From NCBI GenBank assembly GCA_015852425.1, contig JAAAIG010000064.1, forward strand, positions 9,868-73,867: 64,000 bases of DNA, written 5' to 3'. A program made the position numbers and the translations under genes. This DNA is from Gryganskiella cystojenkinii (taxonomy: Eukaryota; Mortierellomycota; Mortierellomycetes; Mortierellales; Mortierellaceae). This document shows, in pieces, positions 13,591-26,692 of this stretch (within the stretch, counting starts at the first letter, position 1; every line of letters begins with the position of its first letter). The notes below the pieces were generated by a model, which did not search any database, was not told the origin of the DNA, and saw only the letters and a list, made by a program, of their open reading frames with translations.

Positions 13591-13943
13591 TCTACTAGTA
13601 GACTATGACCAAGTTGGGTGAACGAAATGAACGACAGCACCAGTCAAATGACAATCAATGTTGTTCGTCAAAGTGCATCAGTGGCTAACAAGGAAAAAAA
13701 GAAAAAATAATGTACCAGCGAGAGAAGGAGACTGAGGTGATGGAATCGAGTTGATGGGGAAACAAAAGGAAGTTGTGTGGGAACAAGACGTTGGACTGCA
13801 AAAAGAATGACTTCGCCATGTTGTGTCACGTGCATCTACGACATCTCGAGTTCCGTCTCAACTCACAGTCGCCACTCATAGCACGGCCAAGCCAGAAGGG
13901 GAGAAAAAAAATCATATTTTCTTCAATCTAAAAGGTGTGCTAT
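13591..13943. other. Intergenic between GCR1-like gene and copper ATPase
   Basis: About 350 bp that must hold the promoter and leader of the minus-strand GCR1-like gene and the 3' end of the copper ATPase gene. No gene seen. Confidence 0.5.
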
Positions 13944-16900
13944 CTATAAAAATCGGTCCATCTCGGATTCTTCGTCCTCCATGGAACCAACGGGCATATA
14001 AGCGCCGCCTCGGCTGCTACTGCCATTCCGTCCGCCACGACTTGAAGCCATGCTGACCAAAGACTCGACCCAGTATCGGATCAAGGAGAACAGGCCGGAT
14101 TGATGCATTGTTCTTGAATTCGTCGTTGCGTCACCAATCTCGGGCTTTCTCCAGAAATTCAACAAGAGACTCGACACCACGACACTGACACTGGAGAAAG
14201 CCATGAGCAGTCCTGCCATCATTGGGTGCAGGTGATAACCCCAGGGAAGGAAAAAGCCCATCGCAAACGGAACGCCCAACAAGTTATAGACGCAGGCCCA
14301 GGCAAAGTTGTATCGGATCCGTCGGAAAATTGTCCTGCAGAGATGGACCGCTGCAACAACATCTGTGAGATCTCCACGCATCAGGACCATATCCGCAGCC
14401 TCCATGGCAATATCTGTTCCTGAAACGAGAGCCACTCCAAGATCGCTCTGCGCCAAGGCTGGAGAGTCGTTGATGCCGTCACCGATCATGGCCACCACAT
14501 GCTTCTCTTCTTGTTGCATCTTGGTGATGATGGTCGTCTTGCCATTGGGCGACACGCCAGCATGAACTTCGGTGATACCACATTCAGCAGCAATGACCTC
14601 AGCAACCAGACGCTGATCGCCTGTCACCATCGCAACTTGAATACCCATTTGCTGCAGTTTCGCCACAGTCCTGGCGGCCTCGGGCTTGATCGTGTCCGAA
14701 AGAGAGATGAAACCAACAAAAATATCGTTCATAGCAATCAAGACCGTGGTCCGACCTGCACGCTCCTGTGTATTTTGGTCCGCAGCGAGTCCTGTTGGCA
14801 ATCGGATCTTGTGGTGAAGGAGCCAGGCCCTGTTTCCAATAGCAACCTTATACTGATTCTTGGAGTCCTTAACATAGGCAGGTGAAGTGGAGGCCACGGT
14901 TACGGTACATTGGATTCCTTGTCCAGTACTCGATAAGAATTCGGTGACTGAGGCGTCAAAGGAGGATAGATGCAATCGCTCCTTAACAAAGAGGCCAATC
15001 GACTGACCCAGCGGATGCTCTGACATAGACTCGGCTGCACCAACAATGGTGAAAAATTGCCGCTCGTTCATTACTTCAGTTGTCCAGGATTGGTCCGTAT
15101 GGTCCTCAGCTTTGATGGAGGTTTCAGTAGCAGAGGCGAACGTGGCAGCAGAGACATTTGGTGGGGACCCGGGTCCACTGGGCTTGTACAAGTTCCAGCT
15201 TGCAACAACCAGTTTTCCATGGGTCAAGGTTCCAGTCTTGTCAAACACAATCTTGGTTGCACGATGGGCAGCCTCCAGGGCATCCCCGCTTTTGATCAAG
15301 ATTCCATGCTGGGCGCCTACGCCAGTGCCCACCATCACAGCTGTAGGGGTCGACAGTCCCAAAGCACAAGGGCAGGCAACGACAATGACCGAGATGCAGA
15401 GTTTCAGACAGGCGACAAACTTGGAGGGTTCGTGCGAGAACATGCCGGGCAGTCTTTCTGGCACCATGGTGTGAGAAATAATCATCCACACGACAAAAGT
15501 CAAGATTGCCATCAAAATGACGGTAGGAACAAAGTATCCAGCAATCATGTCCGCGTAGGCCTGGATCGGCGCTTTTGACGTCTGAGCATCCTCAACCAAC
15601 TGAACGATCTGGGCTAGAGCTGTCTCGGATCCAACGCGAACTGCTTCCATGTCGAAAGTACCGAGACCATTAACAGTGCCCCCGATGACGGAGGAGCCGA
15701 CAGTTTTGTTGATGGGTTCCACTTCACCTGTGATCATGCTCTCATCTACGGTTGACTGACCGCTGACGACGACACCATCTGTGGGAATCTTGTCTCCTGG
15801 GATGACCTTGATCAAGTCACCCTTCTGGACTAAATCCGACGCAATCTTTTTCTCGCCAGTCCGGGCGCCAGTATTTGGATCGATAATATAGATGGTGCAG
15901 GTCGATGGTGTGAGGCACATGAGCTTGGACAAAGCTGCGGATGTTTGGCCCTTGGCCATGTTTTCCAAGTAGCGACCAAACGTGACGAATGTGATCAACA
16001 TGCTGGATGTGTCGAAAAAGACGGAGGCGGGGTGATGCATTGGGTCAAACATGGAATAGAGCATCGAGAAGGTCGAGAAGGTGAATGCCGATAGGGTTCC
16101 GAGAGAGACCAACACATCCATCGTCGCCACACCGTGCTTTAAGGATTTGTAGGCACTGGACATGAATCGCATTCCGACACCGAACTGGACTGGGATAGTC
16201 ATGAAGCAGGTCAAGACATCGCCGAGGACGATGCCAAAGAACAGGTGCACGTTGTAGATAGCGCGACCCCAGCTAAACATGGGGAAGATCATAGACAGGA
16301 CAAAGACTGGGAACGCAAACGAAAAGCTCACGATCAAAGATCGTCTCCATTCCGCAATCTCCTTGGTGCGTCCCAGAGACTCGAGCTGGGCATTGTGGGA
16401 TCGATCTGACAAGAGGGCATCGAATCCCATGTCCTGAATCTTTTCAACGATGTCACGAACACCGAGCACTTGGTTGTCGTACTCGACTTTTGCGGCCTGG
16501 AGGGTCAGACTGACCGAGACTGAGAGGATGCCGGGGGTCTTTCGTAACTCACTTTCGATTGAATTGACACAGCTGGCACAGGTCATGCCGTAAACCTGGA
16601 GGTCGACCAGATCCTTGCGCTTTTCAATAATGGGTGAGGCCTCAAAGCCCATATCGTCAATCATGTCGGCAATCTGACGGGGACTGGTGAGGCCCTCGAC
16701 GTACTCGATTGTCGCGCGCTCGGCCAGTAGAGCGACCTTGATCGAGATCAATCCCGGGGCGTCCACAAGCATCTTTTCGATGGAGGCCACACAGGAGGCA
16801 CAGGTCATGCCCTGGATTGAAAGTTGAGCAGATTTGAACGAAGGCTGGGAAGGAGGGTCGAGTGCCTTTGAAAGATTCGAATGAGCAGATGCCAGGGGAT

Positions 16901-17447
16901 CCTGATTTTTTTTTGATGTTGCTGAAGATCCTGCAGGAGTGGTTGGGGTATATTTGGAAGGGATTGGCGTGCGAGGAGAAGACATGTAGCGAGCATTGGT
17001 ACTTGGGTTGAGAAAGTTTGGTGCTGGGCTTGGGGTTGCAGCCATGGTCGTGGGCGAGAGAGCATCAACAGAAGCGGTATCTAAGGGGACATCGAACCCA
17101 CAATCCTCGATGGCCTCTTTAATCTGAGAGGGCTGGATCTCTGAGGGATCAAACTCGACGACGGCCTGGTTGTCTTTGAGCGAGACTTGAACGTGACGGA
17201 TACCGGGGGACGAGGTAAGGACAGAGGTGATTGCATTGACGCAGGACATGCATGTCATGCCGATGACTGGGAGCGTAATCTTTCCTGGAGTGTCTTGTTG
17301 TTGCTCTAGTTCATGTAGGTCCATTTCCTGGTCTGTCGAGTTGGCAGTGGTATCCTTGGCGAGGGAAGCATCGACCCGCTGCTCAAACTCGTCCCAGTCC
17401 TCGACACTGTCAAAGAGTAGAAGATGTTCCTGATCCTCCTTGGACAT
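13944..17447 (-). CDS. CCC2: Copper-transporting P1B-type ATPase (Ccc2/ATP7 family)
   Basis: Intronless, 1167 residues from ATG 17447. It pumps Cu(I) across the trans-Golgi or a related membrane using ATP and loads secreted cuproenzymes. Three N-terminal heavy-metal domains carry GMTCMSC (Cys66/69), GMTCASC (Cys216/219) and GMTCASC (Cys290/293). Membrane helices start near residue 370. The transmembrane copper motif CPC is at 692-694. The phosphatase motif TGE is at 573-575, the phosphorylated aspartate lies in DKTGT (736-740), the nucleotide-domain SEHP histidine is at about 811, and GDGIND is at 989-994. All catalytic residues are present, so it should be active. The linker between HMA1 and HMA2 is Ser/Thr/Pro-rich. 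Yeast Ccc2 has two heavy-metal domains; three is within the range of filamentous fungi. The tail has a Gly/Ser/Arg-rich stretch and ends in an acidic cluster. Confidence 0.95.
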   Translation of the reverse strand: MSKEDQEHLLLFDSVEDWDEFEQRVDASLAKDTTANSTDQEMDLHELEQQQDTPGKITLPVIGMTCMSCVNAITSVLTSSPGIRHVQVSLKDNQAVVEFDPSEIQPSQIKEAIEDCGFDVPLDTASVDALSPTTMAATPSPAPNFLNPSTNARYMSSPRTPIPSKYTPTTPAGSSATSKKNQDPLASAHSNLSKALDPPSQPSFKSAQLSIQGMTCASCVASIEKMLVDAPGLISIKVALLAERATIEYVEGLTSPRQIADMIDDMGFEASPIIEKRKDLVDLQVYGMTCASCVNSIESELRKTPGILSVSVSLTLQAAKVEYDNQVLGVRDIVEKIQDMGFDALLSDRSHNAQLESLGRTKEIAEWRRSLIVSFSFAFPVFVLSMIFPMFSWGRAIYNVHLFFGIVLGDVLTCFMTIPVQFGVGMRFMSSAYKSLKHGVATMDVLVSLGTLSAFTFSTFSMLYSMFDPMHHPASVFFDTSSMLITFVTFGRYLENMAKGQTSAALSKLMCLTPSTCTIYIIDPNTGARTGEKKIASDLVQKGDLIKVIPGDKIPTDGVVVSGQSTVDESMITGEVEPINKTVGSSVIGGTVNGLGTFDMEAVRVGSETALAQIVQLVEDAQTSKAPIQAYADMIAGYFVPTVILMAILTFVVWMIISHTMVPERLPGMFSHEPSKFVACLKLCISVIVVACPCALGLSTPTAVMVGTGVGAQHGILIKSGDALEAAHRATKIVFDKTGTLTHGKLVVASWNLYKPSGPGSPPNVSAATFASATETSIKAEDHTDQSWTTEVMNERQFFTIVGAAESMSEHPLGQSIGLFVKERLHLSSFDASVTEFLSSTGQGIQCTVTVASTSPAYVKDSKNQYKVAIGNRAWLLHHKIRLPTGLAADQNTQERAGRTTVLIAMNDIFVGFISLSDTIKPEAARTVAKLQQMGIQVAMVTGDQRLVAEVIAAECGITEVHAGVSPNGKTTIITKMQQEEKHVVAMIGDGINDSPALAQSDLGVALVSGTDIAMEAADMVLMRGDLTDVVAAVHLCRTIFRRIRYNFAWACVYNLLGVPFAMGFFLPWGYHLHPMMAGLLMAFSSVSVVVSSLLLNFWRKPEIGDATTNSRTMHQSGLFSLIRYWVESLVSMASSRGGRNGSSSRGGAYMPVGSMEDEESEMDRFL

Positions 17448-18813
17448 GATGGACTAACAGAGGAAACAGATTCTCGTGCTGGGTAAGGTGTTTTTTTGGT
17501 TAGAAAAATAAGTCGGAAAGAATGTTGGTTTTCAGCGCATAATGATGCAACAGTGTCATTATTCCCATCTGTCCTTACAATAGGGCAATGCGATGCAGTA
17601 AACGGTCAGAAGGTACAAGAGTCGAGGAGAAAGGCAGAGAGAGAGAGACGGTTGAGAGAGAGAGGGGTCTCCTTTTTTTTTTGTTTCTTTGGTTTGTATT
17701 TTTAGGACAATGCGAGTTCAGCGGAGTGCAGAACGAGAGGTATGGAAAGAGATACAGTAGAAGAGTGCGTGGAAGGAGTGGAAGGAGTGAAGAAAGAAAA
17801 GAAGTGAAAAGAAAAAAAAAGATGAAGTGTATTTGTGATATGTATGTGGGATACACGGAAGAACAAGCTGGTCCTCAGGCGGTAACCCCTTGATCGTTCC
17901 AATCAAAACGCGGTTGTTTTGTGGGTGCTCGCTTTCGATGATTGCTGTTGATCGCACTGTTCGCTCTCTGTCCTGCTCCCCAATCAACTCAAACAAATGA
18001 ATCCCCCTCCAACGGCAAATGAAATTTCAATTATTTTGTGTCTTCTTTTTTTCTAGGGTCCTTCGGAAAAGAGAGCACATCAAAAATCAGATCAGATCTC
18101 GCTCGCAATTGATCAAATCAGATTCAATCCACATTTCATCCATACATCCTCTCCTCCTCAAGACAATGTGAATTTTTTTTAAAAAATGATTTTTATTATT
18201 ACGTATGTCATTAGCCAAAAGCATTCAATTATCGACAAGAACCTTGAAACGGAAAATCTGTTCCCAAGAGGCGTTTTAAAAAATAAAAAAAACGACAACA
18301 TGTTAGCTGTCAATTGCTTTACAAAGACACATATTGGAACGAATAGCAGAGAAGGGATATCGATGGATGGGGGATGGGGGTCAAAATCGCGTCAGGAATC
18401 ATCTGCGTATGATAATTCTGTTGTAGCTTGTCATCACCGGTTAACGCCTGAGACTGGTGCCAGCTTGTGTTTCATCGTGCGCGTAAGAGAGAAGGAGGGA
18501 GATGGATCCTTCATTGCTGAAGGAGAGGCAGAAAAGAGAGGAGGAAAGAAAAGAGTAAAACACTTACCGAAACAAATCAGATATAATCCACAGAGACGAG
18601 AGGAGGGAAGAAGGGAAAGGATGAAGAAAAAGAAAAAAAAAAAAAAGTTCTTCCTCTGCTATGCTTATTTATACTTGTTGAAGAGAGCAGCTCGGGCGAT
18701 CTAAAATCTACCACGACAAATTTTGGATCGGTAGGTGGGGCCGCCCTAAATCTGCATCATCTTCATCCTCATCATCTTCATCACTTCGACTGACCACTAC
18801 CATCTAGACAATC
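17448..18813. other. Divergent intergenic region
   Basis: About 1.4 kb between the copper ATPase start and the SRP68 start. It contains GA-rich (17630-17820) and A/G-rich (18520-18660) tracts, the latter reading as a Lys/Arg-rich pseudo-frame. No recognisable gene, and no copper-responsive element that I could support. Confidence 0.5.
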
Positions 18814-21426
18814 ATGGGGACTGAGCAACCAACTGTCCACAATAGCGCGCCATTCACGCTTGACAGTAAGGGGTTTACCGATTCTGCTCTGATATGCTCC
18901 GGGAACTTTGCTCCTCTCTGCTGTATTGGACTCTGGACTCTGACTTTTTCTTCTTTTCTTTCACTTTTTCTCACTGTGCCTTCCGATAGTCCTTTCGTTG
19001 ACCAACGAGGCTCGAAATGCATATGGATTGCGTCGTCAAGAATATGGACGGTACCGTCACCACTGCACGCAAAAGTTGCATCGTATCAGGAAAGCTCTGG
19101 GCTTTACCCATGGCAAGGACAAGTCCTTTGTCGCCAGACCGATCACCGCTGAGACTTTGACGGATCCAAGGTACAGTCATGTGAGATCATACCTCTCGGA
19201 AGAGTTTGACCATGTCAACTTGTTGGCGACTTTGTCACCTAACCAACAATGTATTTTCATTCCCTTTTTCATAGATATCTTCACATCTTGCTCTTTCAGG
19301 CGGAACGCGCTTGGGGATACGCTATGGAGATCAAAGCGCTTTCGGTCGCGCTGGATGACACCCGGAAACAAATGCACTATGTGAACCGCTTGAAGAAAGC
19401 TTCCAAAATCGCTCAACAGCTGGAAGCCCTCTGCTCGACCAAGCTCGGTAAAGTGGATGTGCGATCTGCATTGGATGCCCAGGCGTACTCAGCTTTGATG
19501 TCAGGATATGTCCTCTTTGAGGCCCAGAATTGGCAAGGAGCGCTGGAAAAATTCTCGACCGCTCGGTAAGAACTGGAGATATTTCACTGGTTCTGTTGAT
19601 CTTCAATCTCGTTCAACCAGCAGCGTCTACAGCGATCTGAAAAGTGGCGCGCATTGGCTAACGTTTCTCATTTGTCTGGCCGATTTCCGATCTGTAGTGC
19701 CATGTACGACAAACTCTCTCTCGCAGGAACGCCTCATCAAGAGGCGCTTTGCCACGCAACCATCGACGAGATTGACCCCAACATCCGCTTCTGTGGATAC
19801 CGTCTGCGACTGGCCAAGGATGGTGTTGTTAACGTGGAAGAGTTGGTCAAAATGTCGGCGGCCAACAAAGGATCTGGCTCGGACGTTCTGATGAGAGAGA
19901 TTGAGGTAGGAGGGGCAACGCACCCCTCTCAAATTATCGCTTCTGGATCGCATTCTCGTTTAGACGACTAAAACGGCTGTGCTCTTATTTTTGATCTTGA
20001 ATAGCATTTGATTGCCCAAACGAGACAGGAGAAGGCACAGGATCTGGATTCGATTTCATGGCGATCCAAGACTTTGCCTTTGAAGAATGCAAAACTGGCA
20101 ACAGCCATTCTTGCTGCACAGGAAACTGCTCATGAGATGAACACATTGGAGAACGCTACTACCGATGCCAAGCTCGAGCAATTTGACAAACTGTTGCAAG
20201 CCTTTGCTGAGGCAGAAAAGACTGTGAAGAAGGCCGTCAAGGAGGACGCTGTAAGTTTTTTTTGCTATTTTGCATGGAGATGGCAAAAGCGCTCATCCCT
20301 CGTGTGTGCCTCGACTGAACCTTTATACTTCCAACTTGATTTTTTACCTGTTAGGCGGCTGCTGCCAAGATTAAATCGTCAAAGTCGGAGCAGAACACTG
20401 CAGATTTGCACATGATTGCAACTTATATCAGCTACTCCAGCCTCCGCCACATCATCGATCGCAACCTACTCTTGGCAAAGGATATTTACAACAAGTTGGA
20501 GGGCGATGAAGCCGCTACGGATAGAAATGAAGATGTTCATTACCAGAATCTCGTCAAGGCCTATGATAATGTTGTTCAGGTAAGCTGGATGGTTTTGTAA
20601 AGTGTGAGCGTTACTCTGTCATGGGCCACCGTATTTTGAAATGCTAAACTTTTTTATTCCTATTTTTTCTAGAATCTGACTGCTGTCCAAGAACTTCCAG
20701 GAGTCGCTTCGGACGTAAAGTTGGCCGCCGAAGTGGAGAACAAGCTTCTGTACTACAAAGGATGGAGATGCTTCTTTACTGCCAGCGCCTACTCGAAACT
20801 CTCACGCCACGTCGAGGCTATTGCCTTGTTCGACCGCGCTCAGTCATATGCCACTCAGATTAGGAGTGGCCTTGGCAGGATCTCCAGCCACACCTCGGCC
20901 TCCGACCCTGATTCGTTCAATGTGACGGAGAAGGAACTGCAGGATATGGAGAGCAAGATCCGAGGAAGGAAATGTCAGGTTCATGCAGCTTGGTATTTGG
21001 TTCACGGTGACGATGGCGAGAGTCTTGACAACAAGATGTCGACCATGAGTTTGGATGAAAAGTCCTTGGACGAGGTAAGTCCCCTGTTTCGATGTGATTG
21101 ACAAACGGACGTTGGACTTGTGTTGTTGAAGTAACAGGGGTTTTTTTTCCTGTTTACTTATTCTATAGCCTGCGTTGATTAAGCGTCTTGATACGTACCC
21201 GAGTTCGATCACATCCAAGTCCAATCCTACAGTGCCTTACTTGATCGATTTCCCACCGGCTCTGCAGTCGATTCCTGCCAAGCCCTTGTTCTTTGACATC
21301 GCGTTCAACCACATGGACTATGACCATGACAAGCTTTCAGAGAGGGCTGGAAGACCTAAAGCGGCATCGCAACAGAATGATTCCTCTGGCAGTGGTTGGT
21401 TTGGCTCTATCTGGGGTCGGAGGTAG
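18814..21426 (+). CDS. SRP68: Signal recognition particle subunit SRP68
   Basis: Eight exons: 18814-18865, 18990-19170, 19275-19565, 19698-19905, 20005-20250, 20355-20579, 20673-21074 and 21169-21426, giving 620 residues (human SRP68 is 627). All introns are GT-AG and frame-consistent. The exon 2/3 join restores DPRYLHILLFQAERAW, which aligns with the human RYLLLVL..AERAW segment. The N-terminal RNA-binding half contains NEARNAYGLR and LRKALGF-like helices, and DEIDPNIRFCGYRL is a conserved family block. The C-terminal half includes the NKLLYYKGWR segment and would bind SRP72. SRP68/72 sits on the S domain of SRP RNA and helps target ribosomes to the ER. The last residues are Ser/Gly-rich. 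Confidence 0.93.
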
Positions 21427-21963
21427 TAGCCATGTCGTTACGACGTTTCTTTCGACAGTTGACCTGTTGGCGGCTCTTTAGCAAAAACAGGGTTTCGTGA
21501 AAGAGAGTAACAAACATAAAGTAAGAAAAACATATTACCGTGAGACCGACCCTACTCTTTGCTGTGTTAGAAAATAATAGGTGGAACAGAGTTTGGGGTG
21601 TGCTCAAGGGGTCAAAGGACATTGGTTGCGAAAGGAAGACGAGACAAACAAGCTACGCGTCAAGAGAGANNNNNNNNNNNNNNNNNNNNNNNNNNNNNNN
21701 NNNNNNNNNNNNNNNNNNNNNNNNNNNNNNNNNNNNNNNNTTGCCAGTTGCTGGCATTGGCACTGCTCTGATCTGCTAGTGCTTCTGGATGGATGGTGGC
21801 AAAGAGAGAGCATAAAAAAAAGCTCTCTTGTTTTCAACACCAGCCACCAAAAAAAAAAAAATGCCCCTGGGACAAGGTCAAACGTTTGTTTCTTTTTCTT
21901 TCATTTCCTTCTCATCACTTCACCATCTTTCCTTCCCATCACTCAACTCATCCCCTAATCAAC
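21427..21963. other. Intergenic with assembly gap
   Basis: The SRP68 3' flank and the leader of the SET-domain gene surround the N run at 21670-21740. A C/T-rich leader (about 21885-21955) precedes the ATG at 21964. No gene recognised; anything lost in the gap cannot be judged. Confidence 0.6.
21670..21740. other. Assembly gap (71 N)
   Basis: Seventy-one unresolved bases between SRP68 and the SET-domain gene. Neither coding region is interrupted. Confidence 0.98.
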
Positions 21964-24276
21964 ATGACCGCTCAAGACTTGACTGCCTTCCTTGCATGGG
22001 CCGAGGAGAACGAGATCCTCTGGGACAAGGATGCCATCGAGATTCGCGAGGGCAAGCACGGTCTCGGCATTTACGCCAAGAAGAACCTCGAGGCTGGTTA
22101 CGAAGGTATGCTTCAGGATAACGCCCTTTTCAAATCTCGCTCCCTGTCCCGTTCTCTCATCTAATTCTTGTGCGCCGTGTCTTTTTTTGATAAACAAATA
22201 GCCATCCAGGTCCCCAAATCCGCTGTCCTCTCTGTTGCCTCGTCTGGCATTGCCAACATCTTGGAGGAGGAGGAAATCGAGGGATATGTTGCCTTGACCT
22301 TGGCTTGCATGTACGAGCTCTCCAAGGGCACCGAGTCTCTTTGGTCTGCTTACCTTGCTCTCTTGAACAACCGTCGTCCCCAGATGGCCAGCGATCTCTC
22401 GGAAGAGGCTCGCGAGCTCATGAAGATGTCCGAGGTCCACGGTGATATCGAGACTGATCTCGTAAGTTTTTTTTTTCACTCTCGAGTGCTCTTTTTTTTT
22501 TTTTTGTTTGTTTACTTTTTGTTGTTGTTGTTTTTGGTTCGTGTCCTTTTTCTCCGCTGTTGGTTTGGCCGCAACGTCATTTGACGCATCGTTTTTTTGA
22601 GGGATGCAATACTGTCGCTGAGGTCATAGTGTTTGTCCTTGTGCTTTAGCTGAGCAGATGTGTCTGTCTCAGTATGATGCTAACTCTTTTCGCCTCACTT
22701 CTCTTACTTGTTCGTATCTTTCATCTTTATGACGGGTTCCTGCAATCCGCAGAAGGACATGCGTGAGGATTATGACACCATTGTTATCCCTTTCTTGGCC
22801 AAGCACCCCGAGATCTTTACTGAGAACATCAAGGAAAAGTTCTTTTCCTTCGAGGACTTCAAGGTCATGACTTCTCATGTTTCCTCCCGTGCCATGGATG
22901 TCGACAACTACCACGACTCGGCCCTCATTCCATTTGCTGACTTGTAAGTTTGATGACCAAGAAAAAAAAAATGGAGCGGAATAGTGGTGGCTCTCAGGAG
23001 CCCAAAAGCTCTTTTGATACCCTCAAGGGCAAGTCTAGAACCAACACTGGATCTGGACAGTCCAAGAGACAGGGCTCCTCATCAGCTCACCTTCACCTTT
23101 TTATTCCGGTTTTTTCTTATGATTCTAACTCGATCATTCTTTCGTGTAACTTTGGTCGCCCTTTGAAAAAAAAATAGTGTCAACCACAATGCCGAGGCCA
23201 ACTCTGACTACCTTTCTCATGAAGAGGTTTGCGAGGTTTGCGGTGCCATCTCGTGCGAGCACTTGGATGATGAGGACGACGAGGATGAAGATGACGAGGC
23301 CCCCGAGTTGGAAGAGAAGAAGGCTAAGCGCGCTTCCAAAGAAGCCAACGGCGCTGAGGATGCCGAGGGCGACGATGACGATGATGAAGACTGGGAAGAG
23401 GAGATCAATGACACCTGCGATATCGTCCTCGATGATGACGTCAAGAAGGGCGAGGAGATCACTCGTCACTACGGTCCCTTCCCCAACAAGATCTTCTTGA
23501 GCAAGTACGGCTTTGCCGAGATTGATAACCCCCACGATACTGTCACCATCCAGTTGGACATGGTCAAGAAGACTGCCGAGGCCATCGTTGGTGACTCTGC
23601 CTTGGTCGAGGAGCGCGTCCAATGGTTCCTTGATACCGAGGACGTCTTCATCGGTGAGGATGATGATGATGATGTCGAGGAGGACAACTGCTGCGATGGT
23701 GAGCACGATCACGACCATGACCATGAACACAAGAAGGCTGCCTCTTCTACCGAGAAGGATGGTGACGATGATGAGGAGGAGGAGGAAGAGGAGGAGGAGG
23801 AGGACTTCCCCAGAGATATCATGTACATGATGAACGATGGTTCTATTGACGATCGCTTGCTCATGCTCCTTAACGTTGTGTTCATGGAGAAGGAACAGTT
23901 TGACCGTGTCCAGGAGAGCATGGACGTTGCTACCGAGTACTTTAACGACATTTTCCTCCGTCGTGCTTTGGAGGAGGATCTTGACGACGTTGTTGAGGCC
24001 GATGAGGAAGAGTCTGAGAAGCCTCATGTCGAGCCCTTGACTGACGCTGGTCGCAAGGTCCGCAAGACCGTCCTCGAGGCCATTCTCCAGATCATTCGTC
24101 TCCGTGCCGATGCCTTTGGTGTCTCTGACAAGACCACCGCTGAGGAGGATTTGGAGAAGCTCAAGAAAGCCAACCTTTCCGGTCCTTTGTTCTATGGTGG
24201 TATCTGCGTCCAGGGTGAGAAGCAGATCCTCCAGAACGGTCTCAAGACTTACAGCAAGTTCCTCTCCGAGCTGTAA
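21964..24276 (+). CDS. SET-domain lysine methyltransferase, SETD6/Rkm4-like
   Basis: Four exons: 21964-22105, 22202-22461, 22753-22943 and 23178-24276 (563 residues). All introns are GT-AG; the second (291 bp) and third (234 bp) are long for this window. The N-terminal HGLGIYAKKNLEAGYEA is the start of a SET domain. The DYDTIVIPFLAKHPEIF block and the ADFVNHN cofactor motif (Asn200-His201) match human SETD6 and yeast Rkm4. Tyr296 in RHYG is the expected catalytic tyrosine, followed by FLSKYGF. Likely substrates are ribosomal or chromatin lysines. Oddities: an acidic insert (about 228-276) preceded by a Cys-x2-Cys/Cys cluster (VCEVCGAISC) sits inside the SET core. Later there is NCC followed by an Asp/His run (about 368-383) and a poly-Glu run. 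The C-terminal Rubisco LSMT-type substrate-binding domain is present. Confidence 0.85.
23762..23810 (+). repeat. GAG/GAT simple repeat coding for poly-Asp/Glu
   Basis: Trinucleotide-rich purine stretch inside exon 4 of the SET-domain gene, encoding a run of Asp then Glu residues. It is likely prone to length change. Confidence 0.8.
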
Positions 24277-24926
24277 AGAAAGGGAAAGAACAATAATTTT
24301 TCTTTCACCTTTCGACTTTTTAATCTTTTGCATTTTCCCTTTTTTTGTTTACCCTCACGCCCCATTCCTCAAAAGTACTTCTGAACATTCTATACACTAC
24401 ACATAAAATTTTTATCTTCTGCAGCAGTTCATAATGTGGAAAAGAACCCGCCGACAATTTTTTAAAAAAAAAAAGAACGAGGGGGAAAAGGATTAGAAAA
24501 GCAAGAGTGGAAGAGAAAAAGTGGAAAAAAACTCGTTCCATGCTTTGCTATCCCGGCCCTCCAATATCTCGACTCTTCTCTTGTTGATATTGACGATGTA
24601 GCGATCTTGACTGGCTTTCTCGTAAGCCTGAAATCCCTCAACAACACGTCTTGAACTTGAGCATCGACTGTTTGTATGGCCTTTTAAATTCGTATCATTC
24701 ATCATCTTTTGTTCTTGTTAAATATTCTTTCGCCCAGCCTTGTTCAGTCATTCAATCCGTATTTCAATGATATTCTCTTTGGAAATGAAGCACAACATCA
24801 GGTACTAAGGGTCTTCTTTGTATTGAAATATATATGGTACAAGTTTTATTTTGCTCTACAGGTAATGAGTGCGTTCTCTTTACTTTTAACTTTTTTGTTT
24901 TGTATCTAGTGTCTGTTTCTGCAGGT
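24277..24926. other. Convergent 3' region
   Basis: About 650 bp between the stop codons of the SET-domain gene and the permease gene. AT-rich with A and T homopolymers, suitable for two 3' ends. A 246-codon open frame that overlaps the permease on the opposite strand is a shadow frame. Confidence 0.6.
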
Positions 24927-26692
24927 TTAGACCAAGGCCTTCAAGATACGCTTCCAGCGAGGGCCATGAGGCTTCAAGTCCTCGACGTCGGCGGCAGTGG
25001 GGATAAAGCGGCCAGTGTCAAGATCAGCATCCTCGGCACGGATAAACTTTGTCTTGCGGACCAACTTGTAACCAGTGAACAAGCAGGCGGACATCAACCA
25101 GGGGAACCAAGCTCCCAAAAGACCCTGAGCATAGGAATCACGCAAACCAGGGTAAGCGGCGATCTCATCCGCGGTAGCATTAGGGCCGGGCTTGTGGGGA
25201 GGGTTGATGACGGACAAATAGCAGGTGGCAACGATACAGCCGACACCGATAATGGTGGCGATGATGTTACCATAGGGGTAGCCCCAGGAGACGTAAGGGA
25301 GGTCACTGACGGGGCGACCCTGCTTCTTCCAGCAGTAGCGGAAACGGAAGTGGAGGAAGAGAATCAAGATCCAAGACTGGAAGATGATGGATCCAATAAT
25401 GGAGACGAACCAGTTGAAGACGACACCAGAGCCGACAAAGATGGTGATCAAGGACAAGCAAGAGCAGGCGGTGACGATGGCAAGGGCGACGACTGGGACA
25501 CCGCGAGAGTTGGTGTAGCCAATCGACTTGTGGGCCCAGCCGTTACGAGAGAGCGAGAGCAACATACGGGTTGAGACGTAGAAATCAGAGTTGATGGCAG
25601 AGAAGACCGAGGTGAGGACGACAGCGTTCATATAGTTGGCAGCGATGCTGATACCGGCTTGCATGAAGACCAAGGTGAAAGGAGCACCGGCAGCGGAACC
25701 ATCCTTGTTGACCAGACGAGGATCATCGTTTCTGATAATGGATCCGAGCAAGAAGATAGAGACAATGTAGAAGAAAGCAATACGGACCAAGACGGTGTTG
25801 ACGGCCTTGGGGACGTGCTTGTGGGGGTTACGGGATTCGGCGGCAGTGACTCCGGTCATCTCGGTACCACCGTAGGCATAACCGACCGAGACCAAGGTAG
25901 TAATAAAGCCCATGAAGCCTCCTTTGAAGGGGGCTCCATCGATGTGCCATGCAGACATACCGTACTTGGTACCACCGATCGCACCGGCATCAACCAAGAC
26001 ACCGCAGATAATGAACATGATAATAGTCAAGACCTTGAGGATCGAGAACCAGTATTCAAGTTCACCATAGGCCTTGACACCAGCCATGTTGATGACAACC
26101 ATCAACAAGATGATGATCAAGGGCACAACCCAGGAAGGGAACTTGGAGTTCTTTCCGAGCCAAAACTCGGCAATGATAGCAGAAGCGGACAATTCAGCGG
26201 GAATGGTCAAGGCCCAGTTAATGAAGTACATCCAGGTCATCTGGAAGGAGAAGGCCTCGTCAAAGATACGACCACCCCAGGCGTTGAACGCACCAGGAAG
26301 AGGGAGCAAAGTGGCGATTTCACCGATAGCCTGGCAGACAAAGACGAGCCAGAGACCGATGACGGCATAAGCGAGCACTAAAGATCAAGACAGAAAAAGA
26401 GGGAGCCGTTTAGTAAATCCAGACGTTTCAACGAAGACAATCAACCACAACCAGTTTTTACAAGGTAAAGACACTTACAGGCACCACCGGGACCGGCAGT
26501 GGCGATGGTGGAACCAGAGGTCAAGAAGAGACCGGTACCGATCGTTCCACCGATAGCGATCATAACCATATGGCGCAAGCGAAGATCACGCTTGAGGCCT
26601 TGCTGCTCGGCAGCAAGAACGGTCTCGCCAGGGCTGATGTCATGCATCTGATCGATGTCATATTTCTCTTCGTGTCCTTCGTACTTCGACAT
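24927..26692 (-). CDS. Amino-acid permease (fungal AAT/YAT family)
   Basis: Two exons, 26692-26479 and 26377-24927, with a GTAAGT...TAG intron of 101 bp, giving 554 residues. The junction restores GPGGALLAYAVIG, a typical first-to-second helix turn. A hydrophilic N-terminus leads into IGGTIGTGLFL, the signature of the APC superfamily, and about twelve membrane helices follow. Other family marks are SVGYAYGGTEMTGVTAAESRN and SRNGWAHK. Such transporters are proton-coupled amino-acid importers of the plasma membrane. Substrate range cannot be told from sequence. The C-terminal tail (HGPRWKRIL) is short. Codon use is strongly biased, as expected for high expression. Confidence 0.93.

Noticed and set aside
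18300..18500. Possible C/D-box snoRNA (ATGATAA and CTGA near 18408-18452)
   Set aside because: The C box is imperfect and no terminal stem or guide could be shown.
18186..18704. 172-codon plus-strand frame upstream of SRP68
   Set aside because: Low-complexity Lys/Arg/Glu translation of an A/G-rich tract with no homology or splice support.
23134..24333. 399-codon minus-strand frame opposite the SET-domain gene
   Set aside because: Leucine/valine-rich antisense shadow of the acidic coding exon; no homology and no splice or start context.
24834..26381. Long open frames on the plus strand (246 and 240 codons) opposite the amino-acid permease
   Set aside because: They are the antisense shadow of a strongly codon-biased gene and contain no domain; the permease on the other strand is certain.
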